From Gonatopus flavifemur (taxonomy: Eukaryota > Arthropoda > Insecta > Hymenoptera > Dryinidae), in contig JAFFJZ010000046.1 of NCBI GenBank assembly GCA_018340375.1, forward strand, positions 1,302,001 through 1,366,000: 64,000 nucleotides of DNA, read 5' to 3'. This document shows, piece by piece, positions 23,096 to 35,133 of the stretch. Within the stretch, counting starts at the first letter, position 1; every line of letters begins with the position of its first letter. The notes under the pieces are model-generated. The model worked only from the letters and a program-made list of their open reading frames with translations. It made no database searches and was not told where the DNA came from. A program made the position numbers and the translations under genes.

Positions 23096-24154
23096 AAAAT
23101 AAGTTATAGGGGGTTGAAAAAAAAGTTTGCCGGCGACTTTTCCCGATTTTAATGATCTTGGGCTCATTGGGAAGAGGATGACGCGTAGATGTTTGTACCG
23201 GTAAGGATTTTTGATTTTACCCCCAGGGAAAAAAGTTAGGGGCGATATTTCCGTTTTGAAGAGAGATGGAATAATTTTGACTGCGGAATCCGATTCCGGG
23301 ATGGGCGCCATTCAAGAATCATGGGTCACATGCCCATTTTATCACGAAGGGAGAGAATTAGGGGGGGTAACTTGATTTCAAAGCATAACAAAGGCATCCC
23401 GAGAGCGCAATCTGACTTCGGAGGAGGCGCCATTCAACAATCACAATTCATGTACCCACGTTTCATCAACGAGGAGGGGAATTGGGTGGGGAGGGGGGGG
23501 GGGGTGATTTGTTCCGGAGCTTGACGGGAGTACCCTTACGCAAAACCTGATTTCAAGGAGAGCGCCATACGACGATTACGGGTGATGTGGCCAGTGCATC
23601 ACGGAGGATGGGAATGGAGAAGTGGGAGATTGTCTTACGAACAGTTTTCAGTTTGAAGAGAGAGGGGATCGCTTCGATTGGGAATGCGATAGGAGTATTC
23701 CAACTACGGGAACTGATCACGGAGAGGTCATCATTCGAATCACATAAGATTTTTCGATTCCAACGCAGTCGGTTCAATAGGGTGAATGAACATATCTCCG
23801 GGAATAAGAGGTGATGTGTGAGGAGAATAACGTAATGCTGGAATATTGATGGACAAAGTTTTGCTAACACTGTCTTCAACGCGAATACCGAAAGAAAGTG
23901 TGATTGCTGTAGATGTGCGAGATTCAGCAAGGAATTTCAGTTGGATCGTTATGTTCCCTACATGCCACGGGGTGATTTTGCTGAGTGATGTCGTCTGAAC
24001 ACGAAATCCGGGAGAGCTGAGGAATTTTTGAACTGGAAAACTTGTAGTTCCAGGACTATCGGGAGCTATAAAATGACTTAGGAGATTCCGGCAAAAATTC
24101 TGCGTGAATGACGATGATCCCCACATGCCAGAGTGTGATTTCACCAAGTATCAT

Positions 24155-25260
24155 CGTTTGTACCCTAAATCCGGATGAGATAGAGCATTTTGAAACTCCT
24201 AATCGTGTAATTTTTCAACTTTCGGGTGCTATAAAATGACTTAGGAGATTCCGACAAAAATTCTGCCTGGATCACAATGATCCCCACATGCCAGAGTATG
24301 ATTTCACCCAGTATTATCGTTCGTACCCTGAATCCAGATGAGATGGAGCATTTTGAGAGTCCTAATCCTGTAATTTTTCAACTTTCGGGGGCTATAAAAT
24401 GACCTACGAGATTCCGGCAAAAATTCTGCCTGGATCACAATGATCCCCACATGCCAGAGTATGATTCCACCGAGTATCATCGTTTGTACCCTGAATCCAG
24501 ATGAGATACAGCATTTTGAAACTGCTAATCCTGTAATTTTTCAACTTTCGGGAGCTATAAAATGACTTAGGAGAGTCCGGCAAAAATTCTGCGTGGATGA
24601 AAATGATCCCCACACGCCACAGTATGATTTCACCCAGTATCATCGTTTGTACCCTAAATCCGGATGAGATAGAGCATTTGAAGTCAAAAAAGTTGTAATT
24701 TCGTAACTTTCGGGTGCTATAAAATGACTGAGGAGATTCCGGCAAAAATTCTGCGTGGATGGAAATGATCCCCACATGCCAGAGTATGATTTCACCGAAT
24801 ATCATCGTTTGTACCCTAAACCCAGATGAGATAGAGCATTTTGAAACTCCTAATCCTGTAATTTTTCAACTTTCGGGAGCTATAAAATGACTTAGGAGAG
24901 TCCGGCAGAAATTCTGCGTGGATGAAAATGATCCCCACATGCCAGAGTATGATTTCACCCAGTATCATCGTTTGTACCCTGAATCCGGATGAGATAGAGC
25001 ATTCGAAGTCAAAAAAGTTGTAATTTCGTAACTTTCGGGTGCTATAAAATGACTTAGGAGATTCCGGCAAAAATTCTGCCTGGATCACAATGATTCCCAC
25101 ATGCCACAGTATGATTTCACTGGGTATCATCGTTTGTACCCCAAATCCGGATGAGATAGAGCATTTCAAGACTGGAAAACTTGTAATTCCGTAACTTCCG
25201 GGAGCTATAAAATGGCTTAGGAGATTCCGGCAAAAGTTCTTCGTGGATGAAAAGGATCCC
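24155..25260 (-). repeat. Left tandem array, 162-164 bp period, 7 units
   Basis: The marker word CGTTTGTACCC (or a one-base variant) occurs at 24155, 24319, 24481, 24644, 24806, 24969 and 25131, giving spacings of 164, 162, 163, 162, 163 and 162. Each unit also contains CCCCACATGCCAGAGTATGA and AAAATGACTTAGGAGA or a variant. Alternate units share variants (GGATCACAATGATCC versus GGATGAAAATGATCC; ATTTCGTAACTTTC versus ATTTTTCAACTTTC). This suggests growth by multi-unit duplication. Confidence 0.92.
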
Positions 25261-25299
25261 CACATGTCTGAAACATTCCCATCAACGCGGAATTCCAGC

Positions 25300-27190
25300 C
25301 GGAATCCCCCAAGCCCATCTATAGGCCCCGAAAGTTGGAAAATTACGTGGTTATGAGTTTTGGAATGCTCTACCTCATCCGGATTTAGGGGACAAAGAAT
25401 GATATTCCGGGAAATCATGCTCTTGCATGTGTGGATGATGGTCAACCGTGCAGAATTCCGGCGGTAATCTCGTGAGTCGTTTTATAGCTCCCGAAAGTTG
25501 AAAAATTACAGGATTTGGAGTTTCAAAATGCTCTATCTCATCTGGATTTAGGGTACAAACGATGATATCCGGTGGAATCATACTCTGGCATGTGGGGATC
25601 ATTGTCATCCACGCAGAATTTTTGTCGGAATCTCCTAAGTCATTTTATAGCACCCGAAAGTTACGAAATTACAACTTTTTTGACTTCAAATGCTCTGTCT
25701 CATCCGGATTCGGGGTACAAACGATGATACTGGGTGGAATCATACTCTGGCATGTAAGGATCATTGTCATCCACGCAGAATTTTTGCAGGACTCTCCTAA
25801 GTCATTTTATAGCTCCCGAAAGTTGAAAAATTGCAGGATTAGGAGTTTCAAAATGCTCTATCTCATCTGGATTCAGGGTACAAACGATGATACTTGATGA
25901 AATCATACTCTGGCATGTGGGAATCATTGTCACCCACGCAGAATTTTTGCCGGACTCTCCTAAGTCATTTTATAGCTCCCGAAAGTTGAAAAATTACACG
26001 ATTCGGAGTATCAAAATGCTGTATCTCATCTGGATTTAGGGTACAAACGATGATACTCGGTGAAATCATACTCTGGCATGTGGGGATCATTGTGATCCAG
26101 GCAGAATTTTTGCCGGAATCTCCTAAGTCATTTTATACCACCCGAAAGTTACGAAATTACAACTTTTCTGACTTCAAATGCTCTATCTCATCCGGATTCA
26201 GGGTAAAAACGATGATACTGGGTAAAATCATACTCAGGCGTGTGGGGATCATTTTCATCCACGCAGAATTTTTGCCGGACTCTCCTAAGTCATTTTATAG
26301 CTCCCGAAAGTTGAAAAATTACACGATTAGGAGTTTCAAAATGCTGTAGCTCATCTGGATTTAGGGTACAAACGATGATACTTGGTGAAATCATACTCTG
26401 GCATGTGGGGATCATTGTCATCCACGCAGAATTTTTGCCGGAATCTCCTAGGTCATTTTATAGCTCCCGAAATTTGGAAAATTACAGGATTAGGAGTTTC
26501 AAAATGCTGTGTCTCATCTGGATTTAGGGTACAAACGATGATACTCGGTGAAATCATACTCTGGCATGTGGGGATCATTGTCATCCACGCAGAATTTTTG
26601 CCGGAATCTCCTAAGTCATTTTATAGCACCCGAAACTTACGAAATTACAACTTTTTTTACTTCAAATGCTCTATCTCATCTGGATTCAGGGTACGAACGA
26701 TGATACTTGGTGGAATCATACTCTGGCATGTGAGGATCATTGTCATCCACGCAGAATTTTTGCCGGACTCTCCTAAGTCATTTTATAGCTCCCGAAAGTT
26801 GAAAAATTACACGATTAGGAGTTTCAAAATGCTGTAGCTCATCTGGATTTAGGGTACAAACGATGATACTTGGTGAAATCATACTCTGGCATGTGAGGAT
26901 CATTGTCATCCACGCAGGATTTTTGCCGGAATCTCGTAGGTCATTTTATAGCTCCCGAAAGTTGAAAAATTACAGGATTAGCAGTTTCAAAATGCTGTAT
27001 CTCATCTGGATTCAGCGTACAAACGATGATACTCGGTGGAATCATACTCTGGCATGTGGGGATCATTGTGATCCAGGCAGAACTTTTGCCGGAATCTCGT
27101 AGGTCATTTTATAGCCCCCGAAAGTTGAAAAATTACAGGATTAGGACTTTCAAAATGCTCCATCTCATCCGGATATAGGGTACAAACGAT
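25300..27190 (+). repeat. Right tandem array, inverted relative to the left array, 11 units
   Basis: The inverse marker GGGTACAAACGATG or a variant starts units near 25555, 25717, 25880, 26043, 26205, 26368, 26531, 26693, 26856, 27019 and 27182, so the period is again 162-163. The inner units (25300-25550) are the most diverged and form the turnaround between the arrays. The unit-number difference from the left array (7 against 11) implies array change after the inverted structure formed, or unequal exchange. Confidence 0.92.
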
Positions 27191-28243
27191 GATACTTGGT
27201 GAAATCACACTCTGGCATGTGGGGATCATCGTCATTCACGCAGAATTTTTGCCGGAATCTCCTAAGTCATTTTATAGCTCCCGATAGTCCTGGAACTACA
27301 AGTTTTCCAGTTCAAAAATTCCTCAGCTCTCCCGGATTTCGTGTTCAGACGACATCACTCAGCAAAATCACCCCGTGGCATGTAGGGAACATAACGATCC
27401 AACTGAAATTCCTTGCTGAATCTCGCACATCTACAGCAATCACACTTTCTTTCGGCATTCGCGTTGAAGACAGTGTTAGCGAAACTTTGTCCATCAATAT
27501 TCCAGCATTCCGTTATTCTCCTCACACATCACCTCTTATTCCCGGAGATATGTTCATTCACCCTATTGAACCGACTGCGTTGGAATCGAAAAATCTTATG
27601 TGATTCGAATGATGACCTCTCCGTAATCAGTTCCCGTAGTTGGAATACTCCTATCGCATTCTCAATCGAAGCGATCCCCTCTCTCTTCAAACTGAAAACT
27701 GTTCGTAAGACAATCTCCCACTTCTCCATTCCCATCCTCCGTGATGCACTGGCCACATCACCCGTAATCGTCGTATGGCGCTCTCCTTGAAATCAGGTTT
27801 TGCGTAAGGGTACTCCCGTCAAGCTCCGGAACAAATCACCCCCCCCTCCCCACCCAATTCCCCTCCTCGTTGATGAAACATGGGTACATGAATTGTGATT
27901 GTTGAATGGCGCCTCCTCCGAAGTCAGATTGCGCTCTCGGGATGCCTTTGTTATGCTTTGAAATCAAGTTACCCCCCCTAATTCTCTCCCTTCGTGATAA
28001 AATGGGCATATGACCCATGATTCTTGAATGGCGCCCACCCCGGAATCGGATTCCGCAGTCAAAATTATTCCATCTCTCTTCAAAACGGAAATATCGCCCC
28101 TAACTTTTTTCCCTGGGGGTAAAATCATAAATCCTTACCGGTACAAACATCTACGCGTCATCCTCTTCCCAATGAGCCCAAGATCATTAAAATCGGGAAA
28201 AGTCGCCGGCAAACTTTTCTTTCAACCCCCTATAACTTATTTT

Positions 28244-28669
28244 CCTTACGAATACTGTAGAAAAATTACGGGTTTATAATCTGAATCCTAACCATTACGT
28301 TTTCTACAGCACCCGTGATCTTTTGTAGCAGAACTCGAGGCCCTCGCAAGTTTTTCTTAAGGCAAAAATAGTCTAGTTGAACTTGCAAGTTAACAGTGAG
28401 CTCCTCACAAGTTTGACTGGTAGATACTTCAGCAAAAATCATTCTGGTCATTCTCTAAGCCTCACAAAGGCCTAACTAGTCCCTCGTGAGGGACTTGCAA
28501 GGCCTTGTAACAATCTAGAGAATAACTGGAGTGATTGTATTGAGGTTATGTTTACATATAATCGTTGTCAATCACAAACTTGAGCAGTCGTGGTGCATGT
28601 GGAATGAATGATAGATAGTCTATCGTAGTTTATGTGATATTTCACATACCTGTTTTCTATCACAAATCA
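28244..28669. other. Short hairpin and CTTGCAAG-rich segment
   Basis: CTGTAGAAAA (28255) and TTTTCTACAG (28298) form a short inverted pair. CTTGCAAG, CCCTCGTGAGGG and AAGGCCTT words cluster at 28330-28510 and recur, partly inverted, at 30980-31060. These could be degenerate ends of a 2.8-kb element spanning about 28255-31080, but the similarity is weak. Confidence 0.35.
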
Positions 28670-28674
28670 TGTGA

Positions 28675-29610
28675 ATTACTATGAACTATTGGCACGATAG
28701 ATACTTATAAGGGACAGATTGTCAAAAATTACTTAAAAATAACTTCTTTGAACTATGCATGTAGTTATGAATAATTATATATGAACAAATTATTAGGTCC
28801 ATTTGCAAGAATCAGAATCGATTGAATATTTATATTGTTGCATGTGAGGTATGGTAGTGAACGAAATTCCCTATGCTTGTAATTTGAGAGATGATCTTTC
28901 TGAAGGTAAGAATCTTAAACTCTATTCATAACTACATGTATCATTCAATGAAGTTATGTACGAATATTTTTTGGAATCAAATCACAGTCAAGTATCCATC
29001 ATACCAATTGTCAGAGAGAATGTACTATCGCTACCACTTTTGTAAACCTTTGATGATTTTTCAGGTGATCAAGTGGAATGAAGTGATGTCATTCCTTCGA
29101 TCCACAATCTATATGAAGTGAAATGACCAGCCACTTGGTGGACATAAATTCTTTGCGAATAAGAAGTAGGTATCCACAACACTTGAATCGATAAAAGAAT
29201 TGACTTACATATTGGGAGCGCAGTGAGTTTTCTTTACTCTGACTACCATGAACCATTGGCACGATAGATACTTATAAGAGATATTGATTGTCAAAAATTA
29301 CTTGAGAATCAGTTCATTGAACTATACATGTATTTATAAATAATTAGATATGAACAAATTATTCAGTCAATTTGCAAGAATGAAAATCAATTGAATATTT
29401 CTCATGTCGCATGTAATTTATGGCGATGAAGAAAATTCCCTGTGCTTGTAATTCGACAGATGATTTTTTATTGCTAAAACCCTTAGGCTCCATTTATAAC
29501 CACATATATTGTTTATGTATTGTTCAATAAAGTGATGTAGAAATACTCTTTGGAAGCAAATCACAGTTAAGTATCCATCGTGCCAGTAGTTCATTTTGAT
29601 CAGAGAAAGG
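28675..29610 (+). repeat. Diverged direct duplication, offset about 568 bp
   Basis: ATGAACTATTGGCACGATAG at 28681 and ATGAACCATTGGCACGATAG at 29249 start two copies of about 350 bp that align through CAAATCACAGTCAAGTATCC (28978) and CAAATCACAGTTAAGTATCC (29558). Both copies contain AATAAA-like and TTTGCAAGAAT words. No gene is present; the 76-codon frame at 28891-29121 is not conserved in the second copy. Confidence 0.75.
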
Positions 29611-30751
29611 AAATCCACTGCGCTTCCAATATAAGTGTAAGATAATATCTTTGACGATTCAAGTCATACTTATTCGTAGACAATTTATTCCAACAAAATT
29701 ACAGTTCATTTTATATTATGCACATTGTTTGAGTGAGGAAGTCATTTCACGTCACTTATCAAAAAACACTCCACTTCACTTTAAGTGATTAAGGTAACTC
29801 AATTAGAAGCTCACATATATAAGTGAGCAAAATGATAATGAATGCCAATGATACACGAACTTCACTTTGAAGTATTAAAAAAACCGTGACCGCTCGTTTC
29901 TTCAAATAATCTAAATGGAAGAGATCTATGTGACTTTTACATACCATAAATATGATTCCACAAAAGTCTCCTTTGGGATTTGATTTTGATGAAAAACAGG
30001 AACACTTGAAGAATCATGACGATACATTCATAACTTGTAATATTTTCTAGTTCACTTCTTACACATAACATAATGTGAATAATTTTTCAATGGAAAGCAC
30101 AAAATAATGAATTCAAACCAAAATATAATCTTATCACAAAAATCACATTGATTTATCACTGTTATAAAGAATTTTATGTTTTATTAGATACAAAACAAAA
30201 ACCAATTCCAAAAGTAGGGTTATGTCTTTATGTTATGTTTATTGAAATCACTTTTCTAAGCACTGTCAATTTTATCACTTATATTTTACGGGAATGAATT
30301 TTGACAATTTTTCAGCGCGATGATTCCGATATGTAAAAGTACGAAGAATGTGTAGTTTAAATGTAGCGGGTCAACTTTCGTGGTACAACCGCCAGGGGAC
30401 TGGTGGAACTGTTTACTAGCAAATGTCTTTATCAAATAAGCTATCAATTTCAAAGTGCGGAATAGCTACGTTGGCGAGGTGTTAGGTTTCATTAGGTTAG
30501 GTAGGTAGGTAGAGTAGGTTCGGTTCCCCGTTAGGTTAAAAACTTTTCACCATCGCCAACAAAGTTATTCCAGACATTCATGATTAATGTGTGTCATATT
30601 GCCTTTCTACCAACACATAGTGAAGCGAAGTTCGATGTGATTTTTTTTTTATCATCTTTGAATAAATCAATAAGAGTAAATTTAGTTAAATTCCACGAAA
30701 AGATATGATAAGTTAAAGATGATAAGTTAAAGTTGGTATTTATATAAAATT
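29611..30751. other. Anonymous AT-rich DNA
   Basis: A weak hairpin (GGAATAGCTACGTTGGCGAGG near 30461, mirrored near 30550) surrounds a short GGTTAGGTAGGTAGGTAG run at about 30498-30515. No gene or transposon boundary is supported elsewhere. Confidence 0.4.
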
Positions 30752-30838
30752 CCCAGATAGCACAATAGTTTAAAAAGAGGTCTATATGAATACATTGTAT
30801 TCATTATGGACTCTTTTAGAACTCTTGTGCTATCTGGG
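30752..30838. mobile_element. 87-bp hairpin with CCCAGATAGCACAA ends
   Basis: CCCAGATAGCACAA (30752-30765) is repeated inverted at 30825-30838, and the interior continues the fold (ATGAATACATTGTATTCAT at the centre). It is a minimal MITE-like hairpin. No clear target duplication was found. Confidence 0.65.
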
Positions 30839-30839
30839 A

Positions 30840-31640
30840 TTACTACATCTTTGACTGGCATTTTTCTCCGTGTAACATTTTCATGTATAGTTTTTTTCAA
30901 GTTTTTTACTAGTTTTTTATGAGTAACTAGTGAGTATGGCTAGTCAGTGCCTCATCATGTTGAGCGTTACATAACTTATAAGGCCCTTGTAAGTTTCACT
31001 TGCAAGGCCCTTACTATTGCAAGAGTTGAACTTGCGAGTGCCTCGAATTTTACTTGAGACAATTTTTACCAGGGTATATTCTCATGGAAAAAATGCATTT
31101 TATAAATCTTGCTGTTACTGGTGCACTGAAAAAATAAAAAAAAGTAATCTTTTCGGGCGGCAGTATTCTCCGTGTAGGAGTGGTAGGGTCAAAGTAGAGG
31201 ATAAATCTTGCACCTACTCTGCTCCTACAAGTGGTGAAATAGGAAATATCTATCACTAGTAGGGGCAAAGTAGGAGAAAATATCTCATTGAAACTGCTCC
31301 TACTTTACTATCTGATCCCCCTACTGAAAACAGCATTATTAGCAGCGAAGTAGGGGCGAAATTTCGACTCGGGCTTACAAGGGACTCATCTGATTCCCCT
31401 AATAGGATTCAAATAGGGTTGTAACGCAATGGTGCAATAGGATTCGGATGAGATTTCCATAAGGTCGAGCAAAATAGGGGACACCGTAACGAAACCTGAT
31501 GAGGACCTGATGAGAAAGCAGGCATGCCTCGTCAGGCTCTGGTATTCTCTCATCCAAAATTATTACTAGGGTACTAATATAGAAAGATGTATTTTTCAAC
31601 ACGAAAATGTATTGAGGATATAATGGGATTATATTTTTCC
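30840..31640. other. Anonymous DNA with TAGGAGC/GCTCCTAC words
   Basis: The words GTAGGAG, CTCCTAC and GTAGGGGC recur in both orientations at 31170-31350. No open frame is recognisable as a gene. Confidence 0.35.
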
Positions 31641-31789
31641 AGTCAAATGAGGGTTAGGTAATGACAAATCCATTTTACCATACTTGAGCTCTGAAATAGT
31701 GACAATAGTGCCATTTTTGTTCAAATAGTGAGGAATAGTGTGGGCTGTTTCTGAAAAAGTGATGAAAAGTGACAAAAGTGACCCACTGG

Positions 31790-32900
31790 CAACCCTGTGT
31801 CCTCCAGATCCTCTAACCTCTTACCCTTTTCCTCAATTCTTCTTCCTACTTTTCTCACCTTTCTATTTGTCCATATATCTGCTTCTCATCCTCTTGCCAT
31901 TTGGATTCTGCAATTCGTAGATCTTTCCTCATATGATCTGCTTCTTTTCTTCATTCCCTCAGCTCTCCTCTCACTTCCTCGATCCCAGTCTCTATTCTAC
32001 TCGTATTCCTGTTTATCTTTCTCCCTAACTCTTATATCATCTCTCTCAATTCTTCCATCTTCCCTTCCCTCTCCCTTTCTTCTGGTGATCTTTCTACTCC
32101 TCCTCTCTTACCAAAAATGTCTTGTCTTCCTTCCTACTACTCCTCCTCTATTTTCCTTTTCCACCATGCTATTTTTCCTAGGATTCCTGCACAATTACTC
32201 CTTCCTGTTCCCAGGCTCGCTGTTTCAGTCGGACGAACCATCTTTTTCCTAGGTATTTCCATTCTCTGAAATGGTGTCGACCATCTCTCTTCTCTTTCCC
32301 CATCCTTCCCCTCCTCCACCTCTACTCCCTCTTCCCCCTCCACCTCCTCTCCCCTCTCCCCTTCCCTTCTCCTTGTCTATTCTACTATTCATTTCTTCTA
32401 ACACTCTCCGAAACCTACTTATTTCCGTCTGACTGCCTGCGCCCATTCCTACTTCACCCTTCACGCGTTCTCCAAATCACCTTTTCATTATGTATGACCT
32501 TAGCAGCCCTGACTCTACTGCTCTCTTCTTCTATTCTTTCCTCCGTATTCATAAATTCATGCACCCACTATCTTCCCCTATGCTCCTCACGGTGACAACA
32601 CTTTCAGTGCTTGCTTCTCCACACCGCAGTGCGTCGCCACTCGCTTATTCGAACTTCCCTCTGCTATCCCGCTTTTCTCCTTCCACGTTTCCTTCACCCA
32701 ACCCCACTTACTCTACCTTCGTGTCCAAACTCTCCTGAACTGATCCCCTTTACTTCAAACTACTTCCACTCCACAATTACACAACCTCCACTACCTTTCA
32801 CCAACACCATAAACACATCTCCACTACTTTTTCCCGGTAACAAGTACCTACTACCTATATTCCAGTAAGTAACCACCAGCTATATTCTCGCTACTGTTCT
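31790..32900. repeat. Polypyrimidine-rich tract, possibly a decayed LINE 5' region on the minus strand
   Basis: The plus strand is strongly C/T biased for about 1.1 kb. The minus-strand frames at 32137-32343 and 32249-32464 are rich in Glu, Lys, Arg and Gly, resembling the charged ORF1 region of non-LTR elements or plain purine-rich low-complexity DNA. No reverse transcriptase is adjacent. I treat it as low-complexity sequence; the LINE idea is speculation. Confidence 0.4.
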
Positions 32901-33449
32901 CTCCGCCCTATCATCCGGAAGCCTCAATTACTGCTATAATGTTATGATGAAAATGTTGATTTCAATACTCACTTTATATTACTGAATTTTTGTAAAGTGT
33001 CGAATTCTACATCAGACTTTCATTGTTGTGAATGAATGGTATATTAATAATTAATGAACCAGTTTCTACATTCGGCGGATACGTTGTTTCATGATTATTC
33101 AAATTATATTTGCTGCGAACTTGTGTTACACTTCGAGCAAAAATTCAAATACTTTCTATGAATTAGCATATTTCAAAATTCGATGGAATTCGTGTATCAT
33201 TAATTGGGAGTTGTAAATTCGAGGAATAATATATTTCATGTTCATCACCAAGATAGTGGTACTTTGATGATACGATTTATCCAATTGTCCTTATTGATTC
33301 CAGATATGTTTTATAGTAATATGCATTTTCTTCTGACAAAAAAATTGGCATTAATATATGATCGATCATGTCATATTGAATTAGCTGGAAGAACCATAAT
33401 AATTCACGTGCGTTGATAATAAATGGTCCTACTTCATAATAAATCTTAT
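32901..33449. other. Anonymous AT-rich DNA
   Basis: No supported gene, RNA or repeat. Confidence 0.4.
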
Positions 33450-33457
33450 ACGTTTCT

Positions 33458-33584
33458 GGATGGAGGCCAAATCAACGAAAAGAGAAATCAACGAAATCAA
33501 TGTTTGAAAAGAGAGAGTGTCACGTATCTCTCTTTTCAACCAACTTTCCGTTGATTTGGTTTTTCGTTAATTTGGCCCCTATCC
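33458..33584. mobile_element. hAT-like MITE (CAAATCAACGAAA family), copy 1, 127 bp
   Basis: The ends read GGATGGAGGCCAAATCAACG and, inverted on the right, GGATAGGGGCCAAATTAACG. A perfect 8-bp direct duplication ACGTTTCT flanks the element (33450-33457 and 33585-33592). Eight-base duplications are typical of hAT superfamily insertions; assignment to hAT rests on this alone. Three more copies are at 58026, 58788 and 60291. Confidence 0.93.
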
Positions 33585-33592
33585 ACGTTTCT

Positions 33593-34267
33593 GACAAAGA
33601 TACCACTTCTGAATTCATAGGGAATTAACAATTAGCAATAGCTTTTTTTCAGTGTAGGAAAGTAAGATGAGCATTCATCAATCATCTCGCGGATAGGTAG
33701 TGATGATAATAATGGACATACGGGTGTCGGAAGTGTTTTGGAAGTCATTCAGAGGTCTCGAATAATGACATGAAAATCGATTTAGGCATGATATCTCGAG
33801 TGCCTCTGAATGAAGATCCATACTCAGGGCTTCGAAGTAGGGATATTTGATACAGTATTGATATTTTCCAATCCAATCCATCGATATTTTCTTCGGTTTC
33901 TTTTGTACCGACGTATCGATGTATTGATGTTTTTGCTTTTCGAATGGATTATAGAAGTATATCGGTGAAAATGATTCATAACTTGGATCCGGTGGGTTCC
34001 TAATGTGCTGAATGTCTAGGAGGGCTTTCGAAACAGCCGATTCAGACGCTCCAGAGTGAACGGGATGGAACCACTTTTCGGATACACCACGTATTCGAAT
34101 AATTATTTGAGGTGGAATTATTATTGCGTACCATGCCATTAGATGAGAAGGAACGCCTGGAGAAAAAACACATTGACTCTGCTTTCATCTACTCATGTTT
34201 TATGTAGTAAATACACACATTCAATGGAAGCCTCACGGTATGTTCGAAAATAAACACTCCATTGGTA
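33593..34267. other. Interval with one unrecognised 153-codon open frame on the minus strand
   Basis: The minus-strand frame from 34139 to 33678 encodes 153 residues (starting MAWYAIIIPPQIII) with no motif that I recognise and no signal peptide or repeat. It is longer than most chance frames here but has no neighbouring splice signals or homologous copy in the window, so its status is open. A T-run plus CAGTGTA word at 33645-33655 resembles the MITE end at 9031-9044. Confidence 0.3.
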
Positions 34268-34271
34268 AATG

Positions 34272-35057
34272 CAACAGGAGCTTGCGGAATCATTAGGAGT
34301 TATGCAACAAGCAGTTTCCGTACGATTACAATCCATGGGCATGATTCAAAAGCAAGGCAATTGGGTGCATTATGACTTAAAGCCTGAAGACATTGAACGG
34401 CGATTTTTCACTTGCGAGTAGCTGATTCAAAGACAATGAAGAAAGGGGTTCTCACATCGGATTGTGACAGGAGATGAGAAATAGATATTCTACGATAACC
34501 CCAAGAAAAGAAAATACTATGCTATGCCCGGTCAATCGTTGCCATCGACTTCAATATCGACACCAGAGAGGAATATTCATGGTTCAAAGATCATGCTGTG
34601 TTCCTGGTGGGACCAAAAGGGTGTTATATACTATGAGTTGCTAAAACCTGGTGATTCTATTACAGGTGATCGGTATAGGCTACAATTGATTCGTTTGAGT
34701 CGTGCGTTATGAGAAAGACGTCCGGAATACAAGAAAAGACATGACAAAGTCATTCTTTTACACAATAACGCTCGGCCTCATGTCGCAAAAGTAGTGAAAA
34801 ATTATCTGGAAACGTTGAAGTGGGATATTCTACCGCACCCGCCGTACTCGCCGGACATTGCTCCTTCTGATTACTGGTTATTCCGACAGATGCAGCACGA
34901 TTTGGCAGGTCACCGGTTCACTTCGTTTGAAGAAATCGGAAATTGGGTCCCAACTTGGGTCGCCTCAAAAGACGAGACTTTTTCCCGTAACGGGATTCGA
35001 GAATTACCCGAAAGATGGGAAAAAGTGATAGGCAGCGATGGACAATACTTTGATTAA
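34272..35057 (+). pseudogene. mauritiana-like mariner transposase fossil, 5' truncated
   Basis: Starting near 34272 the translation follows a mariner transposase from the second helix-turn-helix (QQELAESLGV) to the C-terminus, with several stops and shifts. The first catalytic motif TGDEK is seen near 34475. The second is LLHNNARPH, where the usual Asp of HDN is Asn. The third is PPYSPDIAPSDYWLF with the normal Asp. The spacing between the last two positions is 34, as in DD34D mariners. Clean pieces are 34524-34712 and 34794-35057. The right end of the element, ATTTTTACACC followed by TA, is at about 35121-35133; no left TIR was found. Confidence 0.85.
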
Positions 35058-35133
35058 TTTGATAACACATGTTCTTCTGAAATAAACGCATCTTTAACTG
35101 TAAAAAAACGGACCGAATTAATTTTTACACCTA

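Larger units (their letters stand above)
23096..28243. mobile_element. Giant foldback element built of inverted single-copy arms and opposed tandem arrays
   Basis: The outer arms 23096 to about 24150 and about 27190 to 28243 are near-identical inverted copies; for example the open frame at 23740-24147 (minus) recurs at 27196-27603 (plus) with only a few differences. Inside the arms a tandem repeat of 162-164 bp runs towards the centre from both sides in opposite orientation: 7 units on the left and 11 on the right, meeting near 25280. No transposase is encoded. The 54-codon periodic open frames (such as HVGIIVIHAEFLPESPKSFY) arise because 162 is divisible by 3 and are not evidence of a protein. 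The architecture is like Drosophila FB foldback elements, but no sequence relation to them is claimed. Terminal duplications were not found. Confidence 0.85.

Noticed and set aside
24404..26837. Long periodic open frames repeating HVGIIVIHAEFLPESPKSFY-like units
   Set aside because: They follow from a 162-bp repeat whose length is divisible by three; 163-bp units shift the frame, there is no start or domain, and the frames exist on both sides only because the arrays are inverted copies.
23553..27790. Possible CRISPR-like array because of regularly spaced repeats
   Set aside because: The whole 162-164-bp unit repeats with no unique spacers, and the organism is a eukaryote.
30498..30515. GGTTAGGTAGGTAGG run resembling the insect telomere repeat TTAGG
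   Set aside because: The repeat is too short and irregular (mostly GGTA units) and is surrounded by unique sequence.
32137..32464. Charged minus-strand frames as a real protein gene
   Set aside because: Two frames overlap in a purine-rich low-complexity tract; the composition alone yields Glu/Lys/Gly-rich translations.
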